Shown here piece after piece: positions 47,401-54,738 of a DNA stretch of 64,000 nt (positions are counted from its first letter, which is position 1; every line of letters starts with the position of its first letter). The notes beneath the pieces are model-generated. The model ran no database searches and had not been told where the DNA came from. It worked only from the letters and a program-made list of their open reading frames with translations. This DNA comes from Saprospiraceae bacterium (GTDB lineage Bacteria; Bacteroidota; Bacteroidia; Chitinophagales; Saprospiraceae): assembly GCA_016715105.1 (NCBI GenBank), contig JADKBO010000030.1, forward strand, positions 26,244 to 90,243, in the 5' to 3' direction. The translations under genes were made by a program, and so were the position numbers.

Positions 47401-48430
47401 CAAAACCGTAGGAATACAAAATGTCATGTATTCTATTGATTAAATAAAATACATTGGTGATGGCCGCATCTTTTGATGGAGAACCAACGGAATAGGTTGT
47501 ATCCAAAGGGTGATCAAATACAAGGGTTGACCCACCATCAGGGCTGTATTGATTTCCATTTTCGTTTTTAAAGGCATAAACATTGTTGCCTCGGGTAATC
47601 GTGTACTCAGGTATTAAGCCAGGTAATGTACTGTGCCAGCCCAAAGGAGAAGCCGTTGGCAATGCAGGATTGGTCACCAGGGTTCTGTCGCCATTTAATG
47701 GATGGGGCAAAGGGAGCTCAAACACCTTGTATCCGGCAGACATTTGATTTACATTCTTTATTTCTCTCCCGGTCGCGGCTTTTGAACCAATTATTTCACA
47801 GGATGAAGGAGTGATAAATTCTTCATAGAATGCATGATTGCGAATATCCAAAAGTTCACCGGTTTGAGCGTCCAGGATTACGGTGAGATAGTCTGATTCT
47901 TTTTCGTTGATATCAAGTTGGTAAGAAAGCCTAAGTTCTCTATTTTGACTTGGGTAGTAAATCAATTTGTCAGAAATTTGTTTTGAATTCAAATCGGCAT
48001 CATTTCTTCCAAGTAAATGGCGATTGAGATTTATAGATCTATGGGACTGATGCTGTCCTTCAATGAAAGCTTTCAATTGGATTGATCCTTTCTCTAAAAT
48101 TTGAGATCTGTTTAAGATTGCCCCGTTTTCTTGATGAATAAAATCCGCATACCTGGGCTTATCTAGCTTGATCAATTTACCATCTGCGCTCAGGTGTACA
48201 CCTGTGATGGATTCAAATACTTCTATGCCGTTGATTAACTGTACAAAATAATGATGATGGACAGATGTGATTGGATTTTGATGATAACTCTTTAATGCAT
48301 AGATTCGATTTTCATCTCTTATTTGTGGCAAATTGTCTATTGCCTTATTAAGTATGGCTTGCGCTATAACACTTAAAGAGCTACATAAAATTATGAAAGT
48401 AATCGAGTGCAAGTTTTTTAGGATACGCAT
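41447..48430 (-). CDS. Giant secreted M36 (fungalysin) metalloprotease with choice-of-anchor-Q repeats, truncated C-terminus
   Basis: 2327 residues. Signal peptide MRILKNLHSITFIILCSSLSVIAQ. A propeptide with FTP-like segment follows (YKSYHQNPITSVHHHYFVQ-type, about 40-200). The M36 catalytic domain has zinc motif HEYAH at 410-414 and GNEGWSDIFG about 35 residues later. A DUF11-like segment (about 640-730) and a jelly-roll domain (about 735-890) come next. Then four full and one partial pectin-lyase-like/choice-of-anchor-Q units start near residues 905, 1230, 1565, 1900 and 2235. Each opens with NDxGxxSLRxxIxCAPAG, and the complete units close with LDIGAYE. The fifth unit stops after about 90 residues, and there is no T9SS tail. 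Confidence 0.88.
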   Translation of the reverse strand: MRILKNLHSITFIILCSSLSVIAQAILNKAIDNLPQIRDENRIYALKSYHQNPITSVHHHYFVQLINGIEVFESITGVHLSADGKLIKLDKPRYADFIHQENGAILNRSQILEKGSIQLKAFIEGQHQSHRSINLNRHLLGRNDADLNSKQISDKLIYYPSQNRELRLSYQLDINEKESDYLTVILDAQTGELLDIRNHAFYEEFITPSSCEIIGSKAATGREIKNVNQMSAGYKVFELPLPHPLNGDRTLVTNPALPTASPLGWHSTLPGLIPEYTITRGNNVYAFKNENGNQYSPDGGSTLVFDHPLDTTYSVGSPSKDAAITNVFYLINRIHDILYSYGFDEAAGNFQTNNFGNGGAGNDAVVALVQDNTETCNASMSFPVDGMAPNMTVYVCNDHDVAYDGPVIIHEYAHGLTGRLIGGPQESNCIQPRNGGNEGWSDIFGLLLTIEPGDLGSDVKSHGEWYKTNTVSPSFGRRYSTDSILAYEGATYKFYESFADIADGYRSIHSVGIVWASIYWDVTWALIDQYGLNPNIDQPWNTGGNNLAIQLAVDALKLLPCNANFIDNRDAVLAADMALTGGQNQCVLWQAFAKRGLGINATQTYINDVLTASNSFEIPEVFQIQKTVSQNTASVGQTLQYSIELINTAICGDTLYNVVVSDTLDSRLLYAVGSASNGGSINGNIISWNIAQINPGTILALTYEASIQTNIPDNIFLIEDFETGSTGFIPGLWETNNSSFSGSTSMFAQNPAFSTTKALLLDPFTPSANTVLSFWHKYDTEPTWDGGRVQVSRNNGQSWTDLGPHFILNGYSSVLLDESLGQKVAAFSGTIANYIESKIDLSSFAGNDVIIRFLMTSDNIIGGNGWFVDLVSIYNEGIFNEANARSNGQAYVVKSNKVHTSVQEPCYGLKVLSNGDTGAASLRDIIGCAVGGDTIDFAPHLSSIVLINEILLDKNLIILGHNSLNINGSLSNARLFSIANGANVAFNNIQFVQGGGPGFVGNGGAFHQTGIGSQSYFKQCSFTFNQAEIGGVMYVQSGSSNFVNCTFSENASINTGSLIALDTGSSVQFDQSVFHTNYGIGNAMMINNGGNLQIRNSTMSRNSHLHTIQNSGDVSLYNTIFKNTQGDVLSSSSGTILSSNNLIDLPGDLPTGLNITGDPMFVDELGNNFHLTNLSPAINNGNEAFLPLDVYDFDNDLNTTEFLPFDAEGNVRIYSCGLDIGAYEFQRNTAPVHVRNTNDNGLGSLRFSLACAPAGSTIVFDTDTNADTIFLTSGALVVDKELTILGNAKDSTIISGSMNVPDRIIYSNNAQVEIQNVSILNGGGAGFMSPGAGLAALNGSQVKLNKVKFAGNSTAQAGGGLFIDGMSNLLAYNVELSANKALQASAICNLGTAVLRQTLIANNASTGLSDPSTIRNVGTSEIIQSTIADNQNLFACLHNASGASLLIQNTLMSDTTSVVLKNSGTVSSMNNLIDDISDEGDFQFLNHIKSPATLKYSGDHPYSIGFGSEAVAGGNIGNIPTDVFDEDGDSDVMEPILFDIRGVQRLGPCGVSFGAYEYVEPDFFIPVRSAVDGATGSLRAVIACAPAGATIDLSNHYHTLSMGELELNKDLNFMGQPVSFSWIDGNNDTDNDSRLFHVTNASKVSFENVILYKGGGLNFAGPGSAIFVESGSEVRLKKVKISENRTTNGIISVETGAKLTAFNSVMNDNLATETIIEGTGNIQLNQCLVNNNSASSLNSNVFKINFPGRLDIKQSTIASNAATNATLNNLGAVNVSNTIFDNMVGFEHAGGGALVSNYNLIKDESKAGPLQYVGVGSKIGNPHFDLFNGFGENKYVLLPISKAINAGGVSEIPLDSCDVDGDLDLNEALPTDFANNPRIALCGMVDIGAFEHQTQNINWVVNNVNDGQLGSFRSIIGCALDGDSIMFDPITDFSSQDLTLGEIVLNKNLIVTGNGPQDTRLNGFNVGAEERLFSLNAPGKIIFKDLRISGGGGSNYTGNGAGLLVSGGEAVFINCAFSNHQNNDKGGVFFVQTGSSLELLNCNLFDNYANEGAIVWNEGLTSITQNIIHSNTSTLSGLVTNGLNKILVINQSTSYGNNVFGDFVSVLDEATFISTNSVYSKNAQRELFLSPGSNYIGNNNLIDTSRNQGGFLTGIYDFLDLPAFDLNPYPNFALQQNDVGQGMGDFSNLPFDDYDLDHDNNTFEKLPLDFAGNPRIYGCNQLDIGAYEGLSGPTGLFVRNVNDSGANSLRDVIACAPAGSAIRFWKAYNGNPINLTSGPIVIDKDLFLVGNGVQNTLIDVSNNTIPTALILSQNIDLFIHGIKLNKQ

Positions 48431-48569
48431 TTTTTTTGGAATAGATTATTTAAGACTAAGGTAAGTTTTAATAGCTATTAATCAGAAGATTTACAAGACT
48501 CAAAATGCAAATTAGGTATAATTTTTAATCTATTAAGTAGGAAACAAGTATAATACAATTCAAATAGTA
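48431..48569. other. AT-rich stretch between the M36 gene and the intron remnant
   Basis: It must include the M36 promoter. It could also hold a diverged continuation of intron domain I, but no motif is certain here. Confidence 0.35.
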
Positions 48570-48793
48570 AATATATTGCCTTTTTCTTCCTCTCACTATT
48601 GGGCTTCGCAATCCAATGCTCGCTTACTCGCAACGTAAGCCTTAATATGTTGCTCTTCGTTCAATCACACTGTTGCCGCTTCCTTCTTTCGGATTCTCAA
48701 TTACTCGAGAAACCCTTTCATTAAGCTAATGATTCCCGTTGGCTGGCTCATAGAGGACTTCCACCTTTTAGGTAATAGACGTGACTGGCACAC
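48570..48793 (-). mobile_element. 5' remnant of a group IIC intron
   Basis: Read on the minus strand, the 5' end is GTGTGCCAG, fitting the group II boundary GUGYG. Then come domain I landmarks in the order seen in the Oceanobacillus-type IIC intron: CGTCTAT..AAAAGGTGGAAGTCC, TTAGCTTAATGAAAGGGT, GAGAATCCGAAAGAAGGAAG with CGGCAA, GAACGAAGAGCAACATAT, TTAAGGCT and GAAGCCCAATAG. About 225 bases survive; domains II-VI and the reverse transcriptase are gone. It sits 3 bases after a terminator-like hairpin, the target preferred by group IIC introns. Confidence 0.85.
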
Positions 48794-48796
48794 ATT

Positions 48797-48833
48797 GAAA
48801 AGGGGATGTCATTAAAAAATGAATCCCCTTTTC
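48797..48833 (-). terminator. Terminator hairpin of the thioredoxin-fold gene, intron target
   Basis: An 11-bp perfect stem (GAAAAGGGGAT paired with ATCCCCTTTTC) with a 15-base AT-rich loop, 37 bases downstream of the stop at 48871 on the minus strand. The 3' arm ends in TTTTC and AAT leads directly into the intron GTGTG. Confidence 0.8.
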
Positions 48834-48870
48834 GCGTCAAATATTGTTGCAAAAACTTTTTCCTATATTA

Positions 48871-49488
48871 TTATTTCAATCCATTGATAAAAGCATCCAT
48901 ATCCGTAATATTGTATGCAAGTTTGCCTTTGATTGCAAAGATAGGAGTTCCAATGGTTTTGTCAGTGAAACCTTCGTTAAATAATGCAGACCACATCAAA
49001 TCGCTGTTTGCCGCTGTTTCCAAAGGCAATTCTTTGTAGTCCATACCCATTTCCGTCATTTTCTTTTTGGCAAATGCGCATTTTGCACAGGTGTTTTTTG
49101 TAAAAATGATGATTGGCGATTCTGCCAACTTTTGTTTTACTTCATCTACAGGCACATTAGCTTCCAAAGTGATCGGTCCACCGCTGAGCGTCGTGTAACT
49201 GATTCGGTAACCAAGTGATTGAGGTTCATTTGGTTTAACAATCAATTTCACTATTTCTGCCTTTGCCATGGGCTCCAAAACCACTTCGTAGGGAGGTGGC
49301 GGAGTTACTTTGTACCCTTGTGTTTCTAGAAATAGGTTGACCTTTATTTTCTTAGACTCAGAATTGTTTTGAGCAACCAAAGTGGTAATGTTTTCATTCT
49401 GTTCTTGCAGAATTTCTATGTCTTGCTTTTGACCTACCACTTCCAAAGTGAGCAATAGCAATAAGAACATGAAGACTTTATGATTCAT
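48871..49488 (-). CDS. Exported protein with C-terminal glutaredoxin-like domain
   Basis: 205 residues from the ATG at 49488 (a TTG 9 bases upstream is possible). Signal peptide MNHKVFMFLLLLLTLEVVGQ. The middle (about 35-115) is a strand-rich domain with KVNLFLETQGYKVTPPPPYEVV. The last 80 residues are glutaredoxin-like: IIIFTKNTCAKCAFAKKKM with a CxxC redox pair, then IGTPIFAIKGK with the cis-Pro loop. It probably acts in periplasmic thiol chemistry. It precedes the group IIC intron remnant and follows the Sua5 gene by 31 bases in the same direction. Confidence 0.75.
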   Translation of the reverse strand: MNHKVFMFLLLLLTLEVVGQKQDIEILQEQNENITTLVAQNNSESKKIKVNLFLETQGYKVTPPPPYEVVLEPMAKAEIVKLIVKPNEPQSLGYRISYTTLSGGPITLEANVPVDEVKQKLAESPIIIFTKNTCAKCAFAKKKMTEMGMDYKELPLETAANSDLMWSALFNEGFTDKTIGTPIFAIKGKLAYNITDMDAFINGLK

Positions 49489-49519
49489 CCAAAACAATTA
49501 AAGCGTAAATTTAATAAAA

Positions 49520-50134
49520 TTAGTCAATTACACCCTTTCCTTCCCTCACCAAAATAATTTCTCCACTGGTACAATCCAAAATTGTCGTTTCACCCAGTTC
49601 TAATGGCCCAGAATCCACTACGAAATCAACAGTGCCTTTGTACATGGCTTCAATGCCTTCTATGCCAGTGAGGAAGTCAAAATCAGAATCTTCGAGATTG
49701 AGGGAAGTACTGATGAGTGGTTCATCCAAAATTTCTAATATGCCCTGCACGACTTTATTATCTGGGATTCTGATGCCTATTTCTTTTTTATTATTTTTGA
49801 AAAATTTGGTGACCGAACTATTTGCATTCAAGATAAAAGTATATGGCCCAGGCAAATACCTTTTCATTGTTTTAAAAATGTGATTGTCATAAGGTAAAGT
49901 ATGGTCAGCAACTTCCTTGAGGTCTTTGCAGAGGAGAGACAACTTAGCTTTCTTCTCAGCTTTTCCCGTTATTTTGATGATCCGTTCAATGCCATCTTTG
50001 TTGCTCTTGAGGCAAGTAAGTGCATAAACAGAATCTGTGGGAATGACACCAATGCCACCATCCTTTAAAATATCCACGATTGTTTTGACATCCCTTTTGT
50101 TGGGATTTTGTGGGTGTAAATCAAATTTTACCAT
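49520..50134 (-). CDS. L-threonylcarbamoyladenylate synthase (Sua5/YciO/YrdC family)
   Basis: 204 residues. Core motifs are GGIGVIPTDSVYALTC, RIIKITGKAEKKAKLSLLCKD, YLPGPYTFIL, IGIRIPDN and PLISTSLNLEDSD (the ATP/threonine pocket). It makes the threonylcarbamoyl-AMP used for t6A at position 37 of ANN-decoding tRNAs. The KxR/SxN set looks complete. The sequence is of the YciO branch length without the extra Sua5 domain, so whether it is the essential t6A enzyme or YciO is open. Confidence 0.85.
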   Translation of the reverse strand: MVKFDLHPQNPNKRDVKTIVDILKDGGIGVIPTDSVYALTCLKSNKDGIERIIKITGKAEKKAKLSLLCKDLKEVADHTLPYDNHIFKTMKRYLPGPYTFILNANSSVTKFFKNNKKEIGIRIPDNKVVQGILEILDEPLISTSLNLEDSDFDFLTGIEGIEAMYKGTVDFVVDSGPLELGETTILDCTSGEIILVREGKGVID

Positions 50135-50537
50135 TTATTTTCAAATTTTAGGTTACAAAATGTTACTGGTAGACATGGCATTTCCTTACTAGGAATGCAC
50201 TTCAACCTTTAAAATAAGCCTGAATGCTCTTCAGGCCTAAACAGCCCTGTAATATAAGTCCTCGGTACCAATTTTGATAGATTTTTATCATAAAATCAGC
50301 ATGCTGCAAAGTCTTTCTTAACGTAAAAACAGTGGTCTCACATTGTATTTTATCTGAATGTTTATTTAGATTTTAGACAAACTTTCACAATTAAATTTTA
50401 AGTCCTTGATTTCCAGCCACTAAAATGAAAATGGAATTTGGCACAATAATTGGATTTATTTATATGAAATGGAGCATAAAAGTATCGCCCTATTCTAAAA
50501 AAAGAAATAAGGTCTTTTTTTAAATTAAACTACACTG
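50135..50537. other. Spacer, possible small RNA or 32-codon gene at its end
   Basis: No gene for 400 bases. A small open frame at 50424-50522 (MKMEFGTIIGFIYMKW..., 32 codons) ends just before an isolated terminator, and TGGCAC-N5-TTGG at about 50437-50451 resembles a sigma-54 site with one mismatch. An RNA of about 110 bases ending at the terminator is possible; evidence is weak. Confidence 0.3.
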
Positions 50538-50579
50538 GCGGTGTCTCTATTTCTAAATGGGGACACCGCTTTTTTTTTT
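50538..50579 (+). terminator. Orphan Rho-independent terminator
   Basis: An 8-bp perfect stem (GCGGTGTC paired with GACACCGC), a 16-base loop and ten T. The T tract is on the plus strand, but no plus-strand gene precedes it within 9 kb. Confidence 0.85.
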
Positions 50580-50600
50580 GACTGAAATTGAATGCGGGTT

Positions 50601-50712
50601 TAGTGAATGGTGATTATTGGTGATTGGTGAAATGTAAGATGTGAAATGTGAGATGTAAAAATGTAGGATGTGAATGGTGTGGGGTTTGTTGAGTCATGGC
50701 ACGCCATGACTC
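50601..50712 (+). repeat. Word repeat plus GGCACGCC palindrome (second copy of composite element)
   Basis: GTGAATGG, TGATTGGTGAAATG and TGTGAAATGTGAGATG words run into TTGTTGAG and the 9-2-9 palindrome AGTCATGGC-AC-GCCATGACT (50692-50711). Same layout as 7124-7235. It abuts the left end of the dead IS. Confidence 0.75.
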
Positions 50713-50714
50713 TC

Positions 50715-52414
50715 GAGTTTGGCTAATTTCGTGTATAAAACAAACTAGAAAGCGAATGAATAGGATTATTTTTTGCATTTCGTTGTTTATTTTCCATCAT
50801 AACGAAGTCGGAGAAATTGATTTTGATTGAATCTGTCCATTTGATAGCCTTAAATTGGTTTAATAGGTCTTGTGTGGTTGTTCGTTGGGTTTTCAATTTT
50901 GTATACCATTTTGGTCTGGGTAGGTCAATTATCTTTGCCTGTGATGATGCCAAGAGTAGCATTGAATAAACAGCGGTGACAAATTGTGGAACTTTACTGC
51001 ATGGGATTTCTTTTCTCACTTGAGCTTGTCCACATCAAGTAGTGTTTTTGGTCTCTAAAATTTACCTCAATTCCCCATCTCCATAAATATGCATGAAGCA
51101 GTTTTTCGACAGGTAGCTTTACTGAAGTGCAAATAAGATATGCTGGCTCTTTATACAATAATTTCGATTGCTTTGTGAGTCTGTAGCCAATTGGTCTTAT
51201 AATAACTAATCTCATGTCTTGGCCTCCTGCTTTCCTCCATCTTACTGTATCTATGGTTTTGATTTGGAAAGTGTGAATTTTGCCTGTCGCCCAAGCTTTT
51301 TCTCGCCACTCATATTGATCAGATTGACGGATGCATTCTGGAGTAGGTAGTGTAGTCCCATAGCTCGGTTTCTACCTACTTTACCATTTTCAGTTAAGGT
51401 AGGAGTTTGGGTGAAGTTTACAATCTTTACGTACTCTTCCTATTATTACAACTTTCTCGTCCAAGGCTTTCAAAACAGATTCATTGGTGTAACTTCCATC
51501 GACACTTACTACAAGATTTTTTCATTGTACCCTCTTCATTTAAGCTTTCCTTAGGGCCGATATCTGTTGAGCTCCAATTACGCTTAGCTTTGATTTTTCA
51601 GTAATTCTTTGAAAAGGACTGTTCTTCAGGTGAACTACTTTTTGGGCTTAGGTGTACAGGGACAATGTTGAAGACTTACCGGATATTTGTTGTCTGTACG
51701 GTGTCCATCTTGGAAAATAAAGAAAGTGACACCTGAATAAAACGTTGGCCAAGGACAAGGTTTGTTTGGAACGGAGGTCCAAGTGGATCTCTCATCCATT
51801 TAACTCCACTTACTTTCTTACCCGATTTTCTAAAAAGTGTATCATCCATATGTGCGTATATCTCCTCCTCTTCTGGACAGATGGTATCTACAACATTCTT
51901 ACGAATGACAGAAAAGAGCTTTTCGGTATTCATTCTATCACCCTGAAAAAGACGATATGCTGCCGACCAATCTTTAAACTGTTGACCCGTGGCAGTTATC
52001 ATACCAGTGACCGTACTCTTGCCTACACAACCGAGTAATCCTCTGCAAGGTCAAAGCTCTTTTCCAAACTCTTGATTGATTAAAAGCTCCCTTGCATTGT
52101 GAGAATAAAGAACCGAATGCCTCTCTTAAGTTTTCGAGGTAGTTTTTTTTAAGATCCTTAGGCCAGATCACTTCTTTGCAGAACCAATCTTTGATGGTCA
52201 TCAATAATCCATTCCACCACTTCCCCTTGTTGAAACTCAATAGCCTGAGCAACAGCGGCTGGAAAATTAACATACCACTGTTCCTATTAGCTCTTTTAAT
52301 GAGCTGAATTTTAGTCGGATATCCATATCTAGTTATTTAACTAGATATAAAATCTAAAAAAAGGCCAAATTCCTAATTATGCCTTTTTTAAGTGTCTAGT
52401 AAATAGCCAAACTC
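50715..52414 (-). mobile_element. Degenerate insertion sequence, about 1.7 kb
   Basis: The ends match inversely over 11 bp: GAGTTTGGCTA at 50715-50725 and TAGCCAAACTC at 52404-52414, with weaker matching beyond. A broken DDE transposase fills the inside. Both flanks carry the same palindrome AGTCATGGC-AC-GCCATGACT in direct orientation (50692-50711 and 52419-52438). So the element either entered between two copies or recombined there. The bases next to the ends, CTC and CTA, could be remains of a CTAG-like target duplication. Confidence 0.75.
50727..52273 (-). pseudogene. DDE transposase of IS4/IS701-like type, multiply frameshifted
   Basis: Pieces in several frames read in order from 52273 downward. 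N-terminal: RVWKRALTLQRITRL, then a shift into VTGMITATGQQFKDWSAAYRLFQGDR. Next: YAHMDDTLFRKSGKKVSGVKWMRDPLGPPFQTNLVLGQRFIQVSL, which includes the first catalytic Asp of an RNase-H-fold transposase (DDT). C-terminal: YLWRWGIEVNFRDQKHYL, the W-x-I-E-x-x-F-x-x-x-K box with the catalytic Glu. At least four shifts or stops separate them, so no active enzyme can be made. The family name is tentative. Confidence 0.8.
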
Positions 52415-52418
52415 CTAG

Positions 52419-52438
52419 AGTCATGGCACGCCATGACT
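52419..52438. repeat. 9-2-9 palindrome, second copy flanking the IS
   Basis: AGTCATGGC-AC-GCCATGACT, identical to the copy at 50692-50711 on the other side of the insertion sequence. Followed by GAGGGAGAATCCCTGAG and TTTTCAGTCAC words. Confidence 0.8.
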
Positions 52439-52541
52439 TTGAGGGAGAATCCCTGAGACTGCAAGTAAAGCAGAACATCGAGCTTCGAGTGACAAGCCTT
52501 TTCAGTCACAAAGGTGATTTCAATAATGTTCAATCATTATC

Positions 52542-52799
52542 CTAATAAATATCTTTTCTGTGGCCAATCCTTATAATTTCTATTAAGAGTAAACGATCAT
52601 AAATTGAATAAATAATTCGATAGTTTCCTTTTCTAATTCTCCATAAATTTTCTAGATCTGTAAGCTTTTTACAACCAGGAGGTCTTGGGTTTTTCGAGAG
52701 TTCTAAAATTGAAGAAACAATGGTATTTGCCTCAGATTTAGATAATTTTCTTAGCTCCTTCTCAGCCTCTTTTTTGATTTCAATTTTATAGCCACTCAT
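52542..52799 (-). CDS. RelE/ParE-family toxin
   Basis: 85 residues. The classic small toxin layout: YKIEIKKEAEKELRKLSKSEANTI, then NPRPPGCKKLTDLENLWRIRKGNYRIIYSI, then LLIEIIRIGHRKDIY. The central GNYRIIY strand and C-terminal IGHRKDIY with R-x-x-x-Y carry the basic and tyrosine residues used for ribosome-dependent mRNA cleavage in RelE-type enzymes. Its ATG overlaps the end of the antitoxin gene by 14 bases. The gene looks intact. Confidence 0.9.
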   Translation of the reverse strand: MSGYKIEIKKEAEKELRKLSKSEANTIVSSILELSKNPRPPGCKKLTDLENLWRIRKGNYRIIYSIYDRLLLIEIIRIGHRKDIY

Positions 52800-52983
52800 C
52801 GATTAAATCATCCTTTTTCATTTCTTTGACTACTTCGTCAAAAGGCCTGGTTGAGTCATTTTTTCGGGCTTTTGCAGTAAGGATGTCTAACAAATCCTCT
52901 ACCAAATCGCCGTACTTTTCAAGATCTATTTGCACAAACTTCTTTTTGTTATCTTCGTCTATCAAATAGGTAATTCCCTCCAT
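52786..52983 (-). CDS. Antitoxin partner of the RelE-type toxin
   Basis: 65 residues, acidic and helical: ITYLIDEDNKKKFVQIDLEKYGDLVEDLLDIL, then a charged tail STRPFDEVVKEMKKDDLIDEWL. The short N-terminal strand and C-terminal charged segment suit an antitoxin of the Phd/RelB kind, but I cannot place it in a family by eye. Assignment rests mainly on its position just upstream of, and overlapping, the toxin gene. Confidence 0.75.
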   Translation of the reverse strand: MEGITYLIDEDNKKKFVQIDLEKYGDLVEDLLDILTAKARKNDSTRPFDEVVKEMKKDDLIDEWL

Positions 52984-53556
52984 AACTTTCTTTTTTTATA
53001 TAAAGTTAAACGATTTTAGATAAACTTTGGTGTAGTATTTTATTTGGGAACAACTAAATGTCATTCGTGAATTGGTGGCGAGCATCGACCTGCGAACTCT
53101 GTTTATTAGTTTTCAGCTAGAGAAATTCAGATTTAAAGAATTTTGCAGTTTCGCAGTTCCACAATTTCTCAATTCAGCAGTTTCGCAGTCTGAAGGAGGT
53201 TGCGCGACATTCTCTTTCTCTCAGCATTCCTGAAATTGAACAGGCTAAAGCCAATTCGCCCTCCATTCTCTTTATCTCAGCAGTTCCGCAATATTGCAAT
53301 TCAGCAATTTCGCAGTTTCGCAATTTCGCAATTCAGCAGTTTCGCAGTCTGAAGGAGGTTGCGCGACGTTCTCTTTCTCTCAGCATTCCTGAAATTGAAC
53401 AGGCTAAAGCCAATTCGCCCTCCATTCTCTTTATCTCAGCAGTTTCGCAATTTTGCAGTTCCGCAGTTTTGCAATTTCGCAATTTTGCAATTCAGCAGTT
53501 CAGCAATTTCGCAGTTTATTCAAAAAATAGCCTAATTTCGCGGCTCAAAGGTGACC
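52984..53556. repeat. TTTCGCAGTT / TTTCGCAATT word field with a 159-bp tandem duplication
   Basis: From about 53145 to 53520 the sequence is a run of 8-base words (CAGTTTCG, CAATTTCG, CAATTTTG, CAGTTCCG). Within it, 53171-53329 and 53330-53488 are a tandem duplication. Each copy contains a non-repetitive core of about 90 bases (TGAAGGAGGTTGCGCGAC through CCCTCCATTCTCTTTATCTC). No gene. Confidence 0.8.
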
Positions 53557-54729
53557 ATGTTATTAAAAAACACGCGCAGTTTTTTCCAAATAAAGGAAGT
53601 AGCCTCTTTGGGATTTTTATTCTCTACCTCAAGTCTGATGATCGGGATTTGGGCAGCAGCCTTGCCATTCATCATCAAAAGATTAGAAGTATCGGATGGG
53701 GAATTGGGGTTACTATTACTCTTTGGACCACTGGGGTCTTTGTGTGGTGTCTTTATCTCAGGATTCGTGTTTTCTAAGGTCAAAGTAGGTACCTGGCTTG
53801 GCAATGGCAATATGTTATACGTTGGACTCATCACCATGGAAATATTGGCGCCCAATAAATGGTTTTTTGGAGCTGCACTTTTCTTTCGTGGATTCATCAG
53901 TTTTTTGAATGGAGTGGCTGTTAATACCATGGTTGGAATCCTAGAAACCAAATACCAACGCCGATTTATGAGTACCAGTCATGCCATGTATAGCGTGGGT
54001 GGAGGTGTGAGTGCCGGAATTGCTGCGCTTTTATATGGCTTAAAAGTAAACAGTGGTTGGCAGGCATTCCTCATAGGCGGCTTCATTATGATCATGATTT
54101 TGATATTGAAAAAATATTACCTGGCTCATGATTTTTATGTTCACTCCAAATCCTCGTTCAATTTTCCTGACCGAACCATCCTTGGCTTATCGTTTATTTG
54201 TTTGGTCATTTTCATGACTGAAGGTTGTATTGTTGATTGGAGCTCAATTTACTTGGAACGCAATTTATCTGTGCCAGTTTACTTGATTAGCCTAGGATAC
54301 GGAGGTTTCGCAACTGCAATGACATTGGGAAGACTCAATGGCGATCGCATCATACCAAAAATTGGGGAAAAAAATATTGTCGTTGGCGGTACCATCATTG
54401 CTGCTTTGGGTATGGTTTTGGTCAGTTTGGGTGGTAGCTCGTGGGCAGCTATTTTAGGATTTACAATCACTGGCGTTGGTTGCGCAGGCATCGTTCCTGT
54501 TTTATTCAGCGCTGCCGGTAAAATTCCGGGGGTAAGTCCAGTCCAAGGATTTGCCATGATCACTTCTGGAGGACTTATAGGTTTTGTGGCAGGACCCTCC
54601 ATCATTGGATTTATATCAGAAAGCACGAATTTATCCTACGGCTTTCTGTTTGTTTTGTTTATGTTACTTTTGGCTTCGACAACAGGTTGGGCAAATAAAT
54701 GGCTCAGTGCTCCAATATCAACAAATTAA
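53557..54729 (+). CDS. MFS transporter
   Basis: 390 residues from the ATG at 53557 (a GTG at 53551 is in frame). Twelve hydrophobic segments in two halves. The MFS loop 2-3 motif is degenerate (LLLFGPLGSLCGVFISGFVFSKV). Other landmarks are GISLNGVAVNTMVG-like helix 4 (FLNGVAVNTMVGIL), SHAMYSVGGGVSAGIAAL in helix 5 and GGLIGFVAGPSIIGFISE near the end. Overall it resembles the YbjJ/fucose-permease-like branch, substrate unknown. It converges with glnK, with only 9 bases between the stops and no visible terminator. Confidence 0.85.
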   Translation: MLLKNTRSFFQIKEVASLGFLFSTSSLMIGIWAAALPFIIKRLEVSDGELGLLLLFGPLGSLCGVFISGFVFSKVKVGTWLGNGNMLYVGLITMEILAPNKWFFGAALFFRGFISFLNGVAVNTMVGILETKYQRRFMSTSHAMYSVGGGVSAGIAALLYGLKVNSGWQAFLIGGFIMIMILILKKYYLAHDFYVHSKSSFNFPDRTILGLSFICLVIFMTEGCIVDWSSIYLERNLSVPVYLISLGYGGFATAMTLGRLNGDRIIPKIGEKNIVVGGTIIAALGMVLVSLGGSSWAAILGFTITGVGCAGIVPVLFSAAGKIPGVSPVQGFAMITSGGLIGFVAGPSIIGFISESTNLSYGFLFVLFMLLLASTTGWANKWLSAPISTN

Positions 54730-54738
54730 AATAAGTGC

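Noticed and set aside
48806..49039. 77-codon plus-strand frame
   Set aside because: Covers the terminator hairpin and the antisense of the glutaredoxin-like gene.
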